Of a DNA stretch of 64,000 bases, positions 12,391-64,000 are shown one piece after another. How positions within the stretch are numbered: the stretch's first letter is position 1; each line of letters begins with the position of its first letter. A program made the translations under genes and the position numbers. The stretch is taken from positions 25,923,936-25,987,935 of the forward strand of contig CAIIXF020000006.1 in NCBI GenBank assembly GCA_903813345.2. The letters run 5' to 3'. This DNA is from Owenia fusiformis. Lineage: Eukaryota > Annelida > Polychaeta > Sabellida > Oweniidae. Below the pieces are notes generated by a model that saw only the letters and a program-made list of their open reading frames with translations, searched no databases and was not told the origin of the DNA.

Positions 12391-13500
12391 CGTGTTATTT
12401 TTATGTGTGTTATTTTGAAGTTTTCAAATACGACAATTACCTTCGTGTACTTCAACTTCGAAAGCCTTGTAAAAATATGAAAGATCTCATTGAAAAAAAT
12501 GAAGAAACGTATGTGCATATATTATTTCATACAATCATCGCTTTCCTGTAATACACATGTCAACTTCTTTTAGTCCACGCTATATATATATTTTTTTTAT
12601 CCAAGTCTGTTGAATGACGGTAAATAATTACTTGGTTATGAGAAATTAGAATTTCAGTAATTATTGATACATACTTATCAATGTAACGAAATGTGCAATT
12701 ATTGGAAAAGCTATAAAAAGTTAAAGGGCTATTTCGATTTTTTATGAGTACTTTATACTGTTATAAAAATATTATTAGTATTTTCCTCTAAAACACAATT
12801 GAGTGTACATGTACGCACGTGCGTACTTCATTGCGTACACGTCGTAGCTACGTCACTAATATAAGGGTTATGTACTGGGAGGTTTTGGATATGGGGTTTA
12901 TACAGAGGGAGATATGCATATCTACCCGAGGGACCGTATGGACCGAAGGTAGATGTGCATATCTCACGACGGATGAACCCAATATCCAAACCGACCGTAC
13001 ATAACTGCTTTATCCTATACAAAGTAGAGTTTTCAGTGAAATTACCGGAAGCGGGAAGATATGCACCGAAGCGGGAAGATATGCACCGAAGCGGGAGATA
13101 TGGCGGAAGATATGGAGGTTCTGGATATGGAAACCTCAAAATCAGGATACGGGATATATCTTACCATTTTATCTCCCTAAAACTCTACTTGGCATAGGAT
13201 AAACGGAACTATTCGACCCTCTATTTCTTATTAGCAATATCTGTGGATTGCATCACCAACATTTACAAAATCAGATATTCCTCATAAAATCAGGACATTG
13301 TATTCGTACATGAAATTCACTTAACGTATCATATGAGGTATCATGTCATTTTCTGAGCTAGTGGAACAAGTTATTCCAATAAGACTGCTTTTATGTGAGT
13401 TTCAATTGGCAAGGACTTAAAATTTGAATGATTAAACATATTTTGTGTATAAACTTATTTCAGATAATTTTGATAATTAATATTAAAATGCAAACTAAAA
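12391..13500. other. non-coding, with a foldback at 13008-13204
   Basis: TTTATCCTATACAAAGTAGA near 13011 is matched in reverse near 13175-13200. Inside, a 20-bp unit (GAAGCGGGAAGATATGCACC) is repeated about 2.5 times at 13049-13095. Overlapping short open frames on both strands arise from these repeats. No gene was recognised. Confidence 0.5.
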
Positions 13501-13860
13501 AGACCTGTATAGAGAACACAACTATGACTTGCAGGTTTGAGTCCACTTTGAAATTTAATTTTCATATTTTTGATATTCACACGAGAAAGAATGCATTAAA
13601 AAGTCGTTGAATTATTCAGGTGAACAAACGGCCCATGCATCGTGATTTACATGGGGTATATGTTGATGTCTATCACACGGCGCGCGGTGTTGTAGCCATC
13701 CCATCTGAAAAACGAAATATACCTCATAGTCGTTCGTTAATTTTTCCAAATATTAAGGAGGTTAAATCACACTATTTAAGAGAATCTGTACGCGAGCGTG
13801 TAATATTTCGACACCGGGGACTACTTTCCCGTTCTCAACTCACTTTCCATGGGACATAAT
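13500..13860 (-). pseudogene. decayed 3' end of a duplicated FReD locus
   Basis: 13540-13690 resembles 9384-9745, the 3' untranslated region and final codons of the intact FReD gene (for example GAGTCCACTTTGAAATTTAA against GAATCCACTTTGCAATTTAT). Most of the fibrinogen exon is not recognisable between here and 14119. The 79-codon plus-strand frame at 13620 overlaps this relic and is unlikely to be real. Confidence 0.4.
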
Positions 13861-14118
13861 TACATTTATTTTCCATTTTATACTCAATCGGCCAAGTTAA
13901 ATGAACACATGGGGAACTTATCCATAGAAGGACCATAATTTTACACGTTCGCGTTTTTTAAAAAACCGTGTAACTTAACCTCCCTATTGTTTTTTCTATC
14001 CGTAAGCGTTTACTTTTATTCTTATAACCATCTTATACGTATTTTGATGTTTGAAGAAATACGACACTTAGACGACTAATACAAAACGTATTCATACTTT
14101 ATATAAAACGTACAAATA

Positions 14119-14421
14119 TTAACAATTGCCACCCCTACCGTTCCATTTTTTGCAGCATTTCTGATCTTTAATTTCGTCTAATTCAGCAAGCAGTTTCGTC
14201 TCAAGTCTGGTAATTTCCCTGATGAATTCAACCTTGAGTTCAGCAATATCAGACCCCAGCGTTTTCTCTAGTCTGGTGAAATCAGATTTCAGCGTGCCTT
14301 CAAGTCTAATGATATCAGCTTTTTTACACACAGGCAAACTTGGCTTCTTCCGTCTCTTTTTGGCGTCAGTAACTGAGGCGGAAACGAGCAGAAGAACGAC
14401 AGCGCATATGAGAACCTTCAT
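14119..14421 (-). pseudogene. FReD paralogue first exon (signal peptide plus coiled coil), lectin domain missing
   Basis: It reads as 100 codons to a stop. The first 20 residues (MKVLICAVVLLLVSASVTDA) and the KKPSLPVCKKADI stretch match exon 1 of the gene at 10764. A longer heptad-rich coiled coil follows, then a Cys pair (QKCC). No fibrinogen exon was found between this exon and 11000. A usable donor (AACG|GTAGGG, exon end 14139, phase 1) matches the phase of the FReD exon at 10336, so it could instead be an alternative first exon of the intact gene. Otherwise it is a truncated duplicate. Confidence 0.6.
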
Positions 14422-14523
14422 GATGATGTTGTTGTCTCTTGGAGCACACCAGTTGAAGTGATTCATTTGTTTAAGTGAATTCACTTTAATTTAATTTAAT
14501 GAGTCACAACACGTGTCCATGTA

Positions 14524-15615
14524 CGAGGGGTGATCCAAAAGTCTTGGACGTCCCGCTCTAACTTTGCTATTTTCTAATATAATTACATGAAACTTTCAGA
14601 TAATAAAGATCAACTTCTTAACAACCTTGTGTATAAGTTTCAACAGAAAATAATGTATTTTAGCTTTTTGGTAAATATTTTTTAACACTGGGTCCTTGCC
14701 ACTCGGAACGGTATTTAAATATAGCAAATCACGTCACAACTGTTATAATATGGCAAATACTTTAGGTGCGGGTGCACAACCTAACACCAGTCATTATATG
14801 AGAGAATTCCCGATTTTCAATCTGAGTGTCATCTGCCATCATCATCTTCACATATTAAGACCTACTTTTCAACATATTTTCCACGAATTTGAACCCATCT
14901 TTCATACCACTTTACCAATGAATGGAAGACATTTATGAAACCGCCATTCCTTATGTGATACAAATGCTGCTGGAGTGCCACTCTAAACCTCATCCAATGA
15001 GTAAAAAACATTTTCTTTCAACCCACCTTTCAACTTACAGAAAAGGAAGAAAATAATACGGAGCCATATCTAGACTGTATTGTGCATATGGTAGCTGCTA
15101 AAGGTCAATAATAGTAAAAAATATCTTGTAGTATTCTTTGTTCCACTTTGGTTTCTTTCATGTTCTGCATTTCAGCAGCCATTTTGGAGCAAAAATGATA
15201 CCAGAATGAGGGTTGCTTGGCTGATGTCATTTTCTTAGAATTTGACATATATGATCATTGTCATATGTGACATTATAATTAAAACACAATTAATTGGTTG
15301 CCTAGTAAGAAAGGAAGTAAACTAACATGGTTTAACATTCACAATTCAAAGAAAGACAGTGGACAAGACTTGCAAAACAAGTCAAATGGCGGCAACATTT
15401 AAGGCTGAAAGTTGTCATGTGTGAATACCGTTCCGGGTGGCAGGGTCCCCATATTAAAACTGTCTAGAAAACTACATATAACATATCATTTCTCCATGAA
15501 ATTAATACACAAAGTAGTTAGGTTGTTGGTCTTTATTATTGGAAAGTTTAAAGTAATTTTATCAAAAACCAACAAAATAAGAGCAGGGCGTCCAAGACTT
15601 TTGGATCACCCCTCG
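14524..15615 (-). mobile_element. degenerate mariner-type transposon
   Basis: Terminal inverted repeats of about 28 bp begin CGAGGGGTGATCCAAAAGTC, with TA on both flanks. The minus-strand interior (about 14860-15090) still shows a transposase C-terminal relic split by stops and frameshifts: YSLDMAPYYFLPFL, corresponding to the family YSPDLAP-FFLFP motif around the last catalytic Asp, then an FFLFCKLKGGLKE-like stretch in another frame. Length (about 1.09 kb) is slightly under a typical mariner. The element is inactive. Confidence 0.75.
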
Positions 15616-15617
15616 TA

Positions 15618-16700
15618 CTGTAAAACATTCCCTTCGTTCCAGTTTCATCGAGGCCCATATCTTGCAATTTGGGGACTTTGTATCCGCAATACATAAAACT
15701 GGGGTGATAAAACTTAAATTTCAATGAAATAATACAAATTAAACCTAAGACGACATTAAGGAGCACCTTCAAAATTAGAATACATATCTTTTACATTCTT
15801 GTTTGGTTTATAGTAACTTTATGGACAAACAAACAAACACGTATGATACGACGTCAGATACTGTACATCACGGCGTAACATTGTAATTGTTCATTTTACC
15901 GACAAAATGCCAAGATTTACGCGATGAATATGCGCAATGCTCCTTCAAGTAATTGCAAAAGTTTTAATATTCGTGGAATCTTCTTAAAAACTTCAAGTTT
16001 TGTTCAGATTAATGTGCACTTCAATAAAATTCTATATTCAAAAAGGTTGTGTGACGATATACAGGATTAGAATCACCAGAAAGTAGACATTTCAAACCCT
16101 ACCCGTTTTCTTCTTTGTCGCGCTTTTCGGCCTAGCGCTCTCATTGTCGCACCGTATTTCTAGACTCTTTCACAGTGCCCCTTGTCATATTCAACTGATA
16201 TACACAGACGGGAAGATATTAAGGATCGTTAAATGCATTATTTGTAATTTATTTTAACTCGAATTTTTAGTTTGATTTATTTAACACAATAAATAATAAA
16301 GAAGAACATATAATACGCTAACGGCATAACGTCTTATTTTGTAAAGGCTTCACTTGGGGTTGCGGTGATAAAATGATGTCTATCTCAATATATACTGGTT
16401 CAAATTAAATGAAATTAATTGTATGTAGTTAGGGGTATATTTAAAAGAACATGCTGAAACATTGGAAAGTTTTGAATGTTTATCCCTTAACTAGAAATAT
16501 TTGAACTCAAAAAATGAAACGTAATTTTATGAATTTTTCACATGGCTTCAATTCATATTTCTTTCAATTTATACTTCTTACGGACTGAATTTTAATCGAA
16601 ATGATATAGTTTTTTGATAAAAATATAGAATATGATATGCCTTTCAGGAATCAAAAAAGAATAATTCACCTTTCAAACGATTTAATGTTTAATTGATCAA
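15618..16700. other. duplicated FReD upstream DNA, then unremarkable sequence
   Basis: 15617-15770 continues the upstream region seen at 10855-10950 (TGTAAAACATTCC, then GGTGATAAAACTT), resuming exactly where the mariner element ends. The remainder to 16700 shows no gene. Confidence 0.6.
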
Positions 16701-16709
16701 AATATATAT

Positions 16710-17170
16710 CTTGTTGGTACGAAATTCTGCCTGTCCACACCTTTTTTGCATAAATATAAGCGTTAAGTTAGCATTGTTATATTATGACGTCATCACACAG
16801 AATCTGTTTGTCTTTGCCAAAATGGTGAATTTAAATATTGTGAAAATATGAGAAAGATCTGTTAAAAAATGAAAAAGTTATCTTCATTTTTCGTTTAAAA
16901 TTAAAATCATTTTTCTTCAAAATGTTACAGTCCACACCCGGTTTTAGCATAGAAAGTCGCATAATACGGCTTGCGTGATTTTCATTTATAAAGTCCCAAA
17001 TTAGTTATTTGGAATTCTGATAGGCAAAATATTTCATGGCATACGTGTTCAACGGATGACGAAAAATTGTAGAAAAATATGATTTTGCTGTCGAGATATT
17101 GCGGTTTTAAAAGTAAGTACGTATGTAAAAATGCGGTAAAATGCCGCGATGTACAGTATCTGACGTCGTA
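16710..17170. repeat. inverted copy of the repeat at 2520-2960
   Basis: Reverse-complement similarity over about 400 bp, ending with the shared CTGACGTCG. Confidence 0.6.
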
Positions 17171-18840
17171 TCGTATAGATTTCTGAAATCTGTGGATTTA
17201 ATTCAACTATTATCAAAACATGTGTCTGATCAAAACAAAATACAAAGAACAATTTGTTCATTAATGGACATTAAATGATACTCTTATTGCCATTAACTGT
17301 GCCTGATTGATGTGGTTCTGCAGTTGTTACAATAGCACATTTCTTTGCAAATTGTCTGTAAATTATTTTCTGCAAAAAAGAAACGTATATTTTAAGCCCG
17401 CTCCATATGTGGTGAAATATCTGCGCCCAGTAAATGTGATATGTTCAGTCAGTTTCGGCTTTCGGAAGATCGAGATTTATATACCACTTGGTTTTATTCT
17501 GGTTCCTTCCCAGCGTTTGAGGAACAGAAATCGTCCTTTTGCAGAATCATGATCGGTTGCAAAACCAAAGTTTACAACATTTCGCAGTGAATTTCTCACA
17601 TTTTTAGTTTTGCTCAATCTAAAATCACTCAATTTTTAATTTGCCAAAAGATGCAGTTTCTTGGTACAACTAGGTGTTTTATTAGGATTTGATCGAGCAA
17701 CATTATCTAATAAGCGTTTGTTAAGTAGGATTTTGAATTTGATACAGCAATATGTTTCAAAAACTAGGTTTATTTCGCGTTTCGGTGGAATTTTTCATCG
17801 CAGTCGATCTTTGCTAACACTCATTGATCGAATGGATCTGACATGACATTCAAAAAACGGTCTGGTAGCATATCCCTTGGAAAATATGATGGTCAGTCGG
17901 TTGATTTTTAAGTGAAGCCATTGTGATGCCCGTGGTAACTGGTTAAAATCATGCCTGTTCAACTACCGATTTTACTGGTCCCAATGTATTTTTTGCCGCC
18001 CCACCGGGGAAGGGGGAGGGTGCACCCCATGTCCACCGCTGTATATGCATTAATAGGCACCGATATGACAACGTACCACGGATATGAAAACGGTAAAATA
18101 ACAAACACAACAGTAATTTACATACCTCATATGACTTAATGCATTAACAGTTTGTTTTAAAATATACTCTACAAGTTGTTTGAAAACAGAGACTTCACAT
18201 ATAAAATAAAATGAAAGTATAGAATGAAAGTATTTCATGCATTCAATCAAACATTGAATTCATCTGTAGTTCTTATTTGCAAGATGGTAAACTGAAAATG
18301 TGATGTATGTAAATGAAGTTGAAGCTTATAAACATTTATTCATGTTGTAAGAGTAAACATAGTACAAAAACAATTAGAAAAAATACATTACTAATCATTT
18401 TAAAATAAATCGCAATACAAATAGAAATTAAAACATTAATTTTTGGATATAAAATAAAAAAACATTGACTGCAAACGTTTTAACGAATGGTTTTATGAAA
18501 TAAATGTGGTATATTATTATATTTGTGAAGATACACTTGTTTTGATTCCATCGTGTAATATATGAAGATCTATACTAAACAACATACTTTAAGTGGAAAT
18601 AAAGATAAAAAAAATTGTAAAATCAGATTGTACAATCATGGATACATGGGGAAGTTCTGAACAGGAACATATAAACTAAATATTCATTTTATTATCTGCT
18701 CTTTCAATTTTTTTTCTTTTAAAAATTCATATTAATCAGTGATACAAATTTTTCACATGAGATCCATTAAAGTGATTCCAAACTCTTTAAGAGATCAACG
18801 TCATTAGAATAATGCTCCACATAATTCGAGTAACAATATC
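17171..18840. other. intergenic DNA, no gene seen
   Basis: Only short frames without domains are present. The 3' part is probably the 3' untranslated region or downstream flank of the kringle gene. Confidence 0.4.
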
Positions 18841-18841
18841 A

Positions 18842-18865
18842 TTTATTGTAACAATATCATTTATT
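18842..18865 (-). promoter_or_regulatory. two candidate poly(A) signals of the kringle gene
   Basis: AATAAA on the minus strand at 18842-18847 and again at 18860-18865, about 210-235 nt beyond the stop codon. Confidence 0.35.
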
Positions 18866-18927
18866 GCGCATATGGGTACAATGTTATATACTAGTAACTA
18901 TAACAATTTGATACTGCAATGTTTTAA

Positions 18928-19010
18928 AAAAGTATTGCACTTACATATAAATATCTCAAATAATTTCTACAATTAAGCATGTTTTTCTAAGTCGATCCAT
19001 TTTGTTCTTT
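18928..19010. repeat. ~75-bp direct repeat, distal copy
   Basis: GTATTGCACTTACATATAAA and the following bases up to AAGCATGTTTTTC recur at 20008-20090. The pair brackets the last two exons of the kringle gene. Confidence 0.8.
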
Positions 19011-19074
19011 CAGAGTCAAATTCTCCCATTGGTTGTCATTCTCCTCCAAATTTTAATCGTATTTTCTTAATATA

Positions 19075-60232
<41,158 letters not shown>

Positions 60233-63200
60233 CTATCAAACATACAAAATATGTAAGCGCAAGTGCCAAAGAGAAAACACTAAAATTGGTTACATTACAG
60301 AAGAAAAAGAAAATATCTGGTAGTACACCAGCCATAAGGTTATTAAACCCCGATTAACCTTAATCACAATCCAACGTGATAAGAAACAGTGTTTAATTCC
60401 CCCTCCAAAGTTACTCATGTACGAGTATTTATCTATGTTAACTATTAGTTTATATATATATATTTTTTGTTTCTTATTTATTTTGTTTATTCATTTATTC
60501 ATGTATTTATTTCTTTATTCAATTATTAATTAATTTATTTATTTGTTCATTCATTTATTTATTTATTTGTTTATATATTTATTTATTTATTGTTCTGTTT
60601 ATTTATTTATTCATCTATTAATATAATTTACCAATTAACTACCTGCTTCGAAGACACAAACAAAAATCACAGAATTATGACTTAAAGATTGTTTCTGGGA
60701 AGATCTTGGCAGATGACAAATCACACAGAAACAGGGCAGAAAAATAAGCATGTGTATCCAAGGTGAATTACCTCATAGAAGTCAAGATGGCCATTTACAT
60801 CATACAGAAAATATTGTAATTACGTGTAACACTGTATGGTTAACTACTATTTAATTTGAGCTTACGATGTTTTGGGCTATCATATGTTGCTCATTAATTG
60901 TACTTTACGAATATCCAATATGCATTCTTGAAATATATCTAATAATGCTAGCAAAAAATTCATCAAAATATAGTATGTAGAATATAATAGATTGAAAAAT
61001 AGAAAATATCAGTGCTTTATGGCATGAGTCAATATTAGGTAATTAAGTCATTCCCTCTATAATCACACACAATTATTATAAAGTATAAAGAGTTTTATGC
61101 CATCTACCTGAAATATATGACAATCCCCTCCTTCATCCATAGCCCGATCATTATTTACTTTAGAAAATTGAATTTGTATTTTCCATATTTTGGATGGTAT
61201 ATTAAATATACCGCCATAGATGTGGGTTGATCCCACACAATTACTTGTGTATTGAAATCTTGCATTTGAAAAATGTCAGTAGTTGACAAAAAGCTGAATT
61301 TTGTGTAAATAACCATTAATCAAGCTTATTTTCAACCGCAAGATTTCAATACACAAATAGTTACTTTTAAGGGGGTAATAAAATAAAATAAAGACAACAT
61401 CATTACAATCCTTTGTTACCCTTACTCCTCTTCATATACTACATGGATGTTTTCTCATGTCTATTTTTGTTATTTTATTGACATGTTTTGCAACACTATA
61501 CATTCACCATTAATTTCTACTAATCACCCCATGCTTACAAATACAGTTGCCCTGTATATGTATAATAATAGACCTTTTGTCAGATTTGTTACTTATTTTG
61601 AATCCATTATTTAACTGTAACAGTATTTTTAATGACTTGTTTTAAAGCAATATCAAGGTGTAATACATACTTTATTTATTTCTTTAATCACAATAAAACA
61701 ATGGTTAACTGCTTTGCTTTGAAATACTATTATTTCCTTTGCTAATAATAGATTGAATTGGTTTAATACAAATTTGAGCATCCGTGTTTTCAATGACTTG
61801 TTTTTGGAAATGTATAGTGCAATACACTTTGAATCTTTGATTCATTAAAGCAACTCTGAACATAGTTTATGACTAAATATTGCAGTAGTTTTTAGAACAA
61901 AACCAAAAAACATTGACATATCCCTAAAGTTTAAATTTTTGATTTAGTAATCGACACTTAATACGTACCAGACTTCTAGGTCGGGGAGATTCCCCATAGA
62001 TCCCATGTTGTAAAATCACAAAAAGTGAAATATCTTTTGTTATATTGAGCAGATAATGTTTTCTTCAAGTGGACATACAGTATTTTAATTTGTAACCATC
62101 AGATACATAAAAGTTATTTGAAAATTGAACCACTAAATCTGATGCATATTCAAGGGAACTTTCTAATACCCAGTGCCATGTTATCTGCCCCGTGTTAGCC
62201 ACCTGGTGGTGAAACTGGTAACTACCTCCTCGCATCTGGGTTTTTGGCAAGATTTCAAAGATATATAGGACCTTCTTTATTACATAATTCCCTGACATTC
62301 CAGGGTGCTGGGAAAATAAACAGATTTCATTGACATTTCCAGATCTGTAGGAACACTGCAAATCAAACAAAAACAATCTGAATCCCTCGTTGTTCATTAG
62401 GATTCAGGAGACAAAAGACAAACACATAAGATGTAAATTAACATGTAATTGCATTGTTATAGTCTCTTAATCAAAAGCTACTAAGACTACAACGATTTTT
62501 CCAATTCTTAGATTTATCTAATATACACATTACCCAGACATCAGAGTCCAAAAGTAATAGATCATGTAGACAGCCTTGAATATTAATGATATTAATGATA
62601 AGCATAGAATTAGGTATCAAATATAAAGATATTACTCAATCTACATTTTTAAGTTATTTTGTAATTAATTGATTTAGGCTAAAATTTAGTTCAGTTCACT
62701 CATTAAATTCCCCTTGTACAGTATTAAAATAGCATGGATTTTTTTGGCATTTCAGCAGACCTCTACCTTTTAACTACCCTTTGCATTCGTTTGACTTCAC
62801 TTCTTAAAAGAGATCTTCGTCTTCACTCTTTCATTTTACAATAAATCTCTGATCTCATCGAGCCAATCAGAGTTCGTCGTCGAAATATGGATGAGTTTCT
62901 ATATGGTCATTTCCTCTGACATCCCCGCATAGTTAATGAGCACGTATTTTGCGCATGTTCCTTCCACTTTGCTGATTGGTTGAAAAAGGATCAACGTGGT
63001 AGATTCGAAATTATTTATTACTCGGTCTATCACAGGCACCAATCTTCGGGGTGTGGCTGCTAAACTGAAATATAGTCTATACTAGGCAGAGTGTAGTTCA
63101 ACTAGACTCTGCGCGCAGGGTACCTTTTAACATAGACCTTCTAGCTCATGGGTGACTTATTCAGTGGCCATTAATAAAGAAATCTCATATGCAATCTTTG

Positions 63201-64000
63201 AAACTTCCTTTCACCTTGATATAAGATATCTAACCATTTAAGAAAGTAAGCGTATGAAAAGCGAGAAAATCTTATATTGACATATTAATGATGATGTACT
63301 TCCATGGAAGCATTAAATGTGATCTTGATCATGAAATCAAGGACTAACAATCTTGAGAAATAACCAATTTGTTGACAATGACATTATAATTATTCCAACT
63401 TGAGACAATTTCTTTCAGACTTTTAATGTGCTTTATGATGACTGAAAGATCTAATTGTATGCTTAATAGGCCCTTTATTGTCAAATGCTTTCACGACAAT
63501 AACAAAACCTGCAAATAGAATACAACGACAGTTTTGATTCAAATGCAATATGGAGTGAAAAGGAATGCAAACAGCAATGATCAAAATATACAAACAAGTA
63601 TATAATACCCCACACTGTATAAAAATTCCAGAAATCGGGATTTCAATCAAATTTTAAAGAGAATCTGAGTAAAATGAACATCAACAGTTGACATTTTTAG
63701 CGCAAGAAGTAATAATTGATGAAATTGACCTGAACAGGATACTGTAATGATAATCCAAAAGGACAAGTCTTAAGATGCTAGCATATGGAAAAGATCCTAT
63801 TAATCGGCAAGATTTATTTGAATCTCATATTGGTTCAAATACACCTTTTTCTAATATAGATGCTAATGGTCCTATTTCTGCAATCCAATTTCAGATCTGA
63901 CCCTTCCTCAACCATGCACAATATTTTATTATTTTGATAAAAAGCATAAAGGTGTTCTGTTAAATAAAATTAATTCCCCATAGTAATCATTTAACCTTCT
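60233..64000. other. long intron or upstream DNA; no confirmed exon
   Basis: It includes a (TTTA)n-rich tract (60465-60625) and a short foldback (61241-61362; TGTGTATTGAAATCTTGC inverted). A 110-codon minus frame at 62065-62397 has a good acceptor-like start (GATTTGCAG) but no recognisable domain. Nothing else was seen. Confidence 0.5.

Noticed and set aside
12819-13197. Frames with GRYGGRYGGSGYG-like sequence
   Set aside because: Produced by a short tandem repeat and a foldback; no splice or start context.
14696-14938. 80-codon plus-strand frame
   Set aside because: Antisense to the degenerate mariner transposase relic.

Overview
The window is animal nuclear DNA: AT-rich, with short exons bounded by GT-AG introns and many short inverted-repeat transposons, and with extracellular domain families (kringle, C-type lectin, fibrinogen-related) in mosaic architectures. 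This suggests a marine invertebrate, possibly a lophotrochozoan such as a mollusc. No diagnostic marker fixes the species. There are no bacterial genes or CRISPR arrays.

Layout. Positions 1-9300 hold no convincing gene: foldback elements, nested MITEs, a tRNA-derived SINE and segmental duplicates. Positions 9708-10764 (minus) are a two-exon secreted fibrinogen-related lectin of 288 residues. A decayed or alternative-first-exon paralogue lies at 14119-14421, with a mariner-type element inserted just upstream of it. Positions 19075-60232 (minus) are one very large gene. I traced 58 exons whose intron phases all agree; the 5' end lies beyond the window. They encode about 2,800 residues: 22 kringles (one only half present), three copies of an unnamed beta-rich module, a Cys-rich module, a C-type lectin domain whose last exon is duplicated, Thr/Pro linkers, one transmembrane helix and a 49-residue tail containing FDNPVY, the LDL-receptor-type endocytosis signal. 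Positions 60233-64000 look like intron or upstream DNA of this gene.

The large gene grew by internal duplication. A seven-kringle cassette is present twice (20501-29243 and 29545-36088). Its introns carry four big tandem arrays plus several MITE families. The most unusual signal is that exon ends with their 5' splice sites have been copied into the following intron: about 69 copies of a 44-bp unit (25573-28595), about five copies of a 43-bp unit (59951-60146), and a single orphan copy (35787-35817).

Function is inferred: a surface receptor with a long, mostly kringle ectodomain and a clathrin-sorting tail, next to a secreted fibrinogen-type lectin. That would fit innate recognition or uptake, but nothing in the sequence names the ligand.
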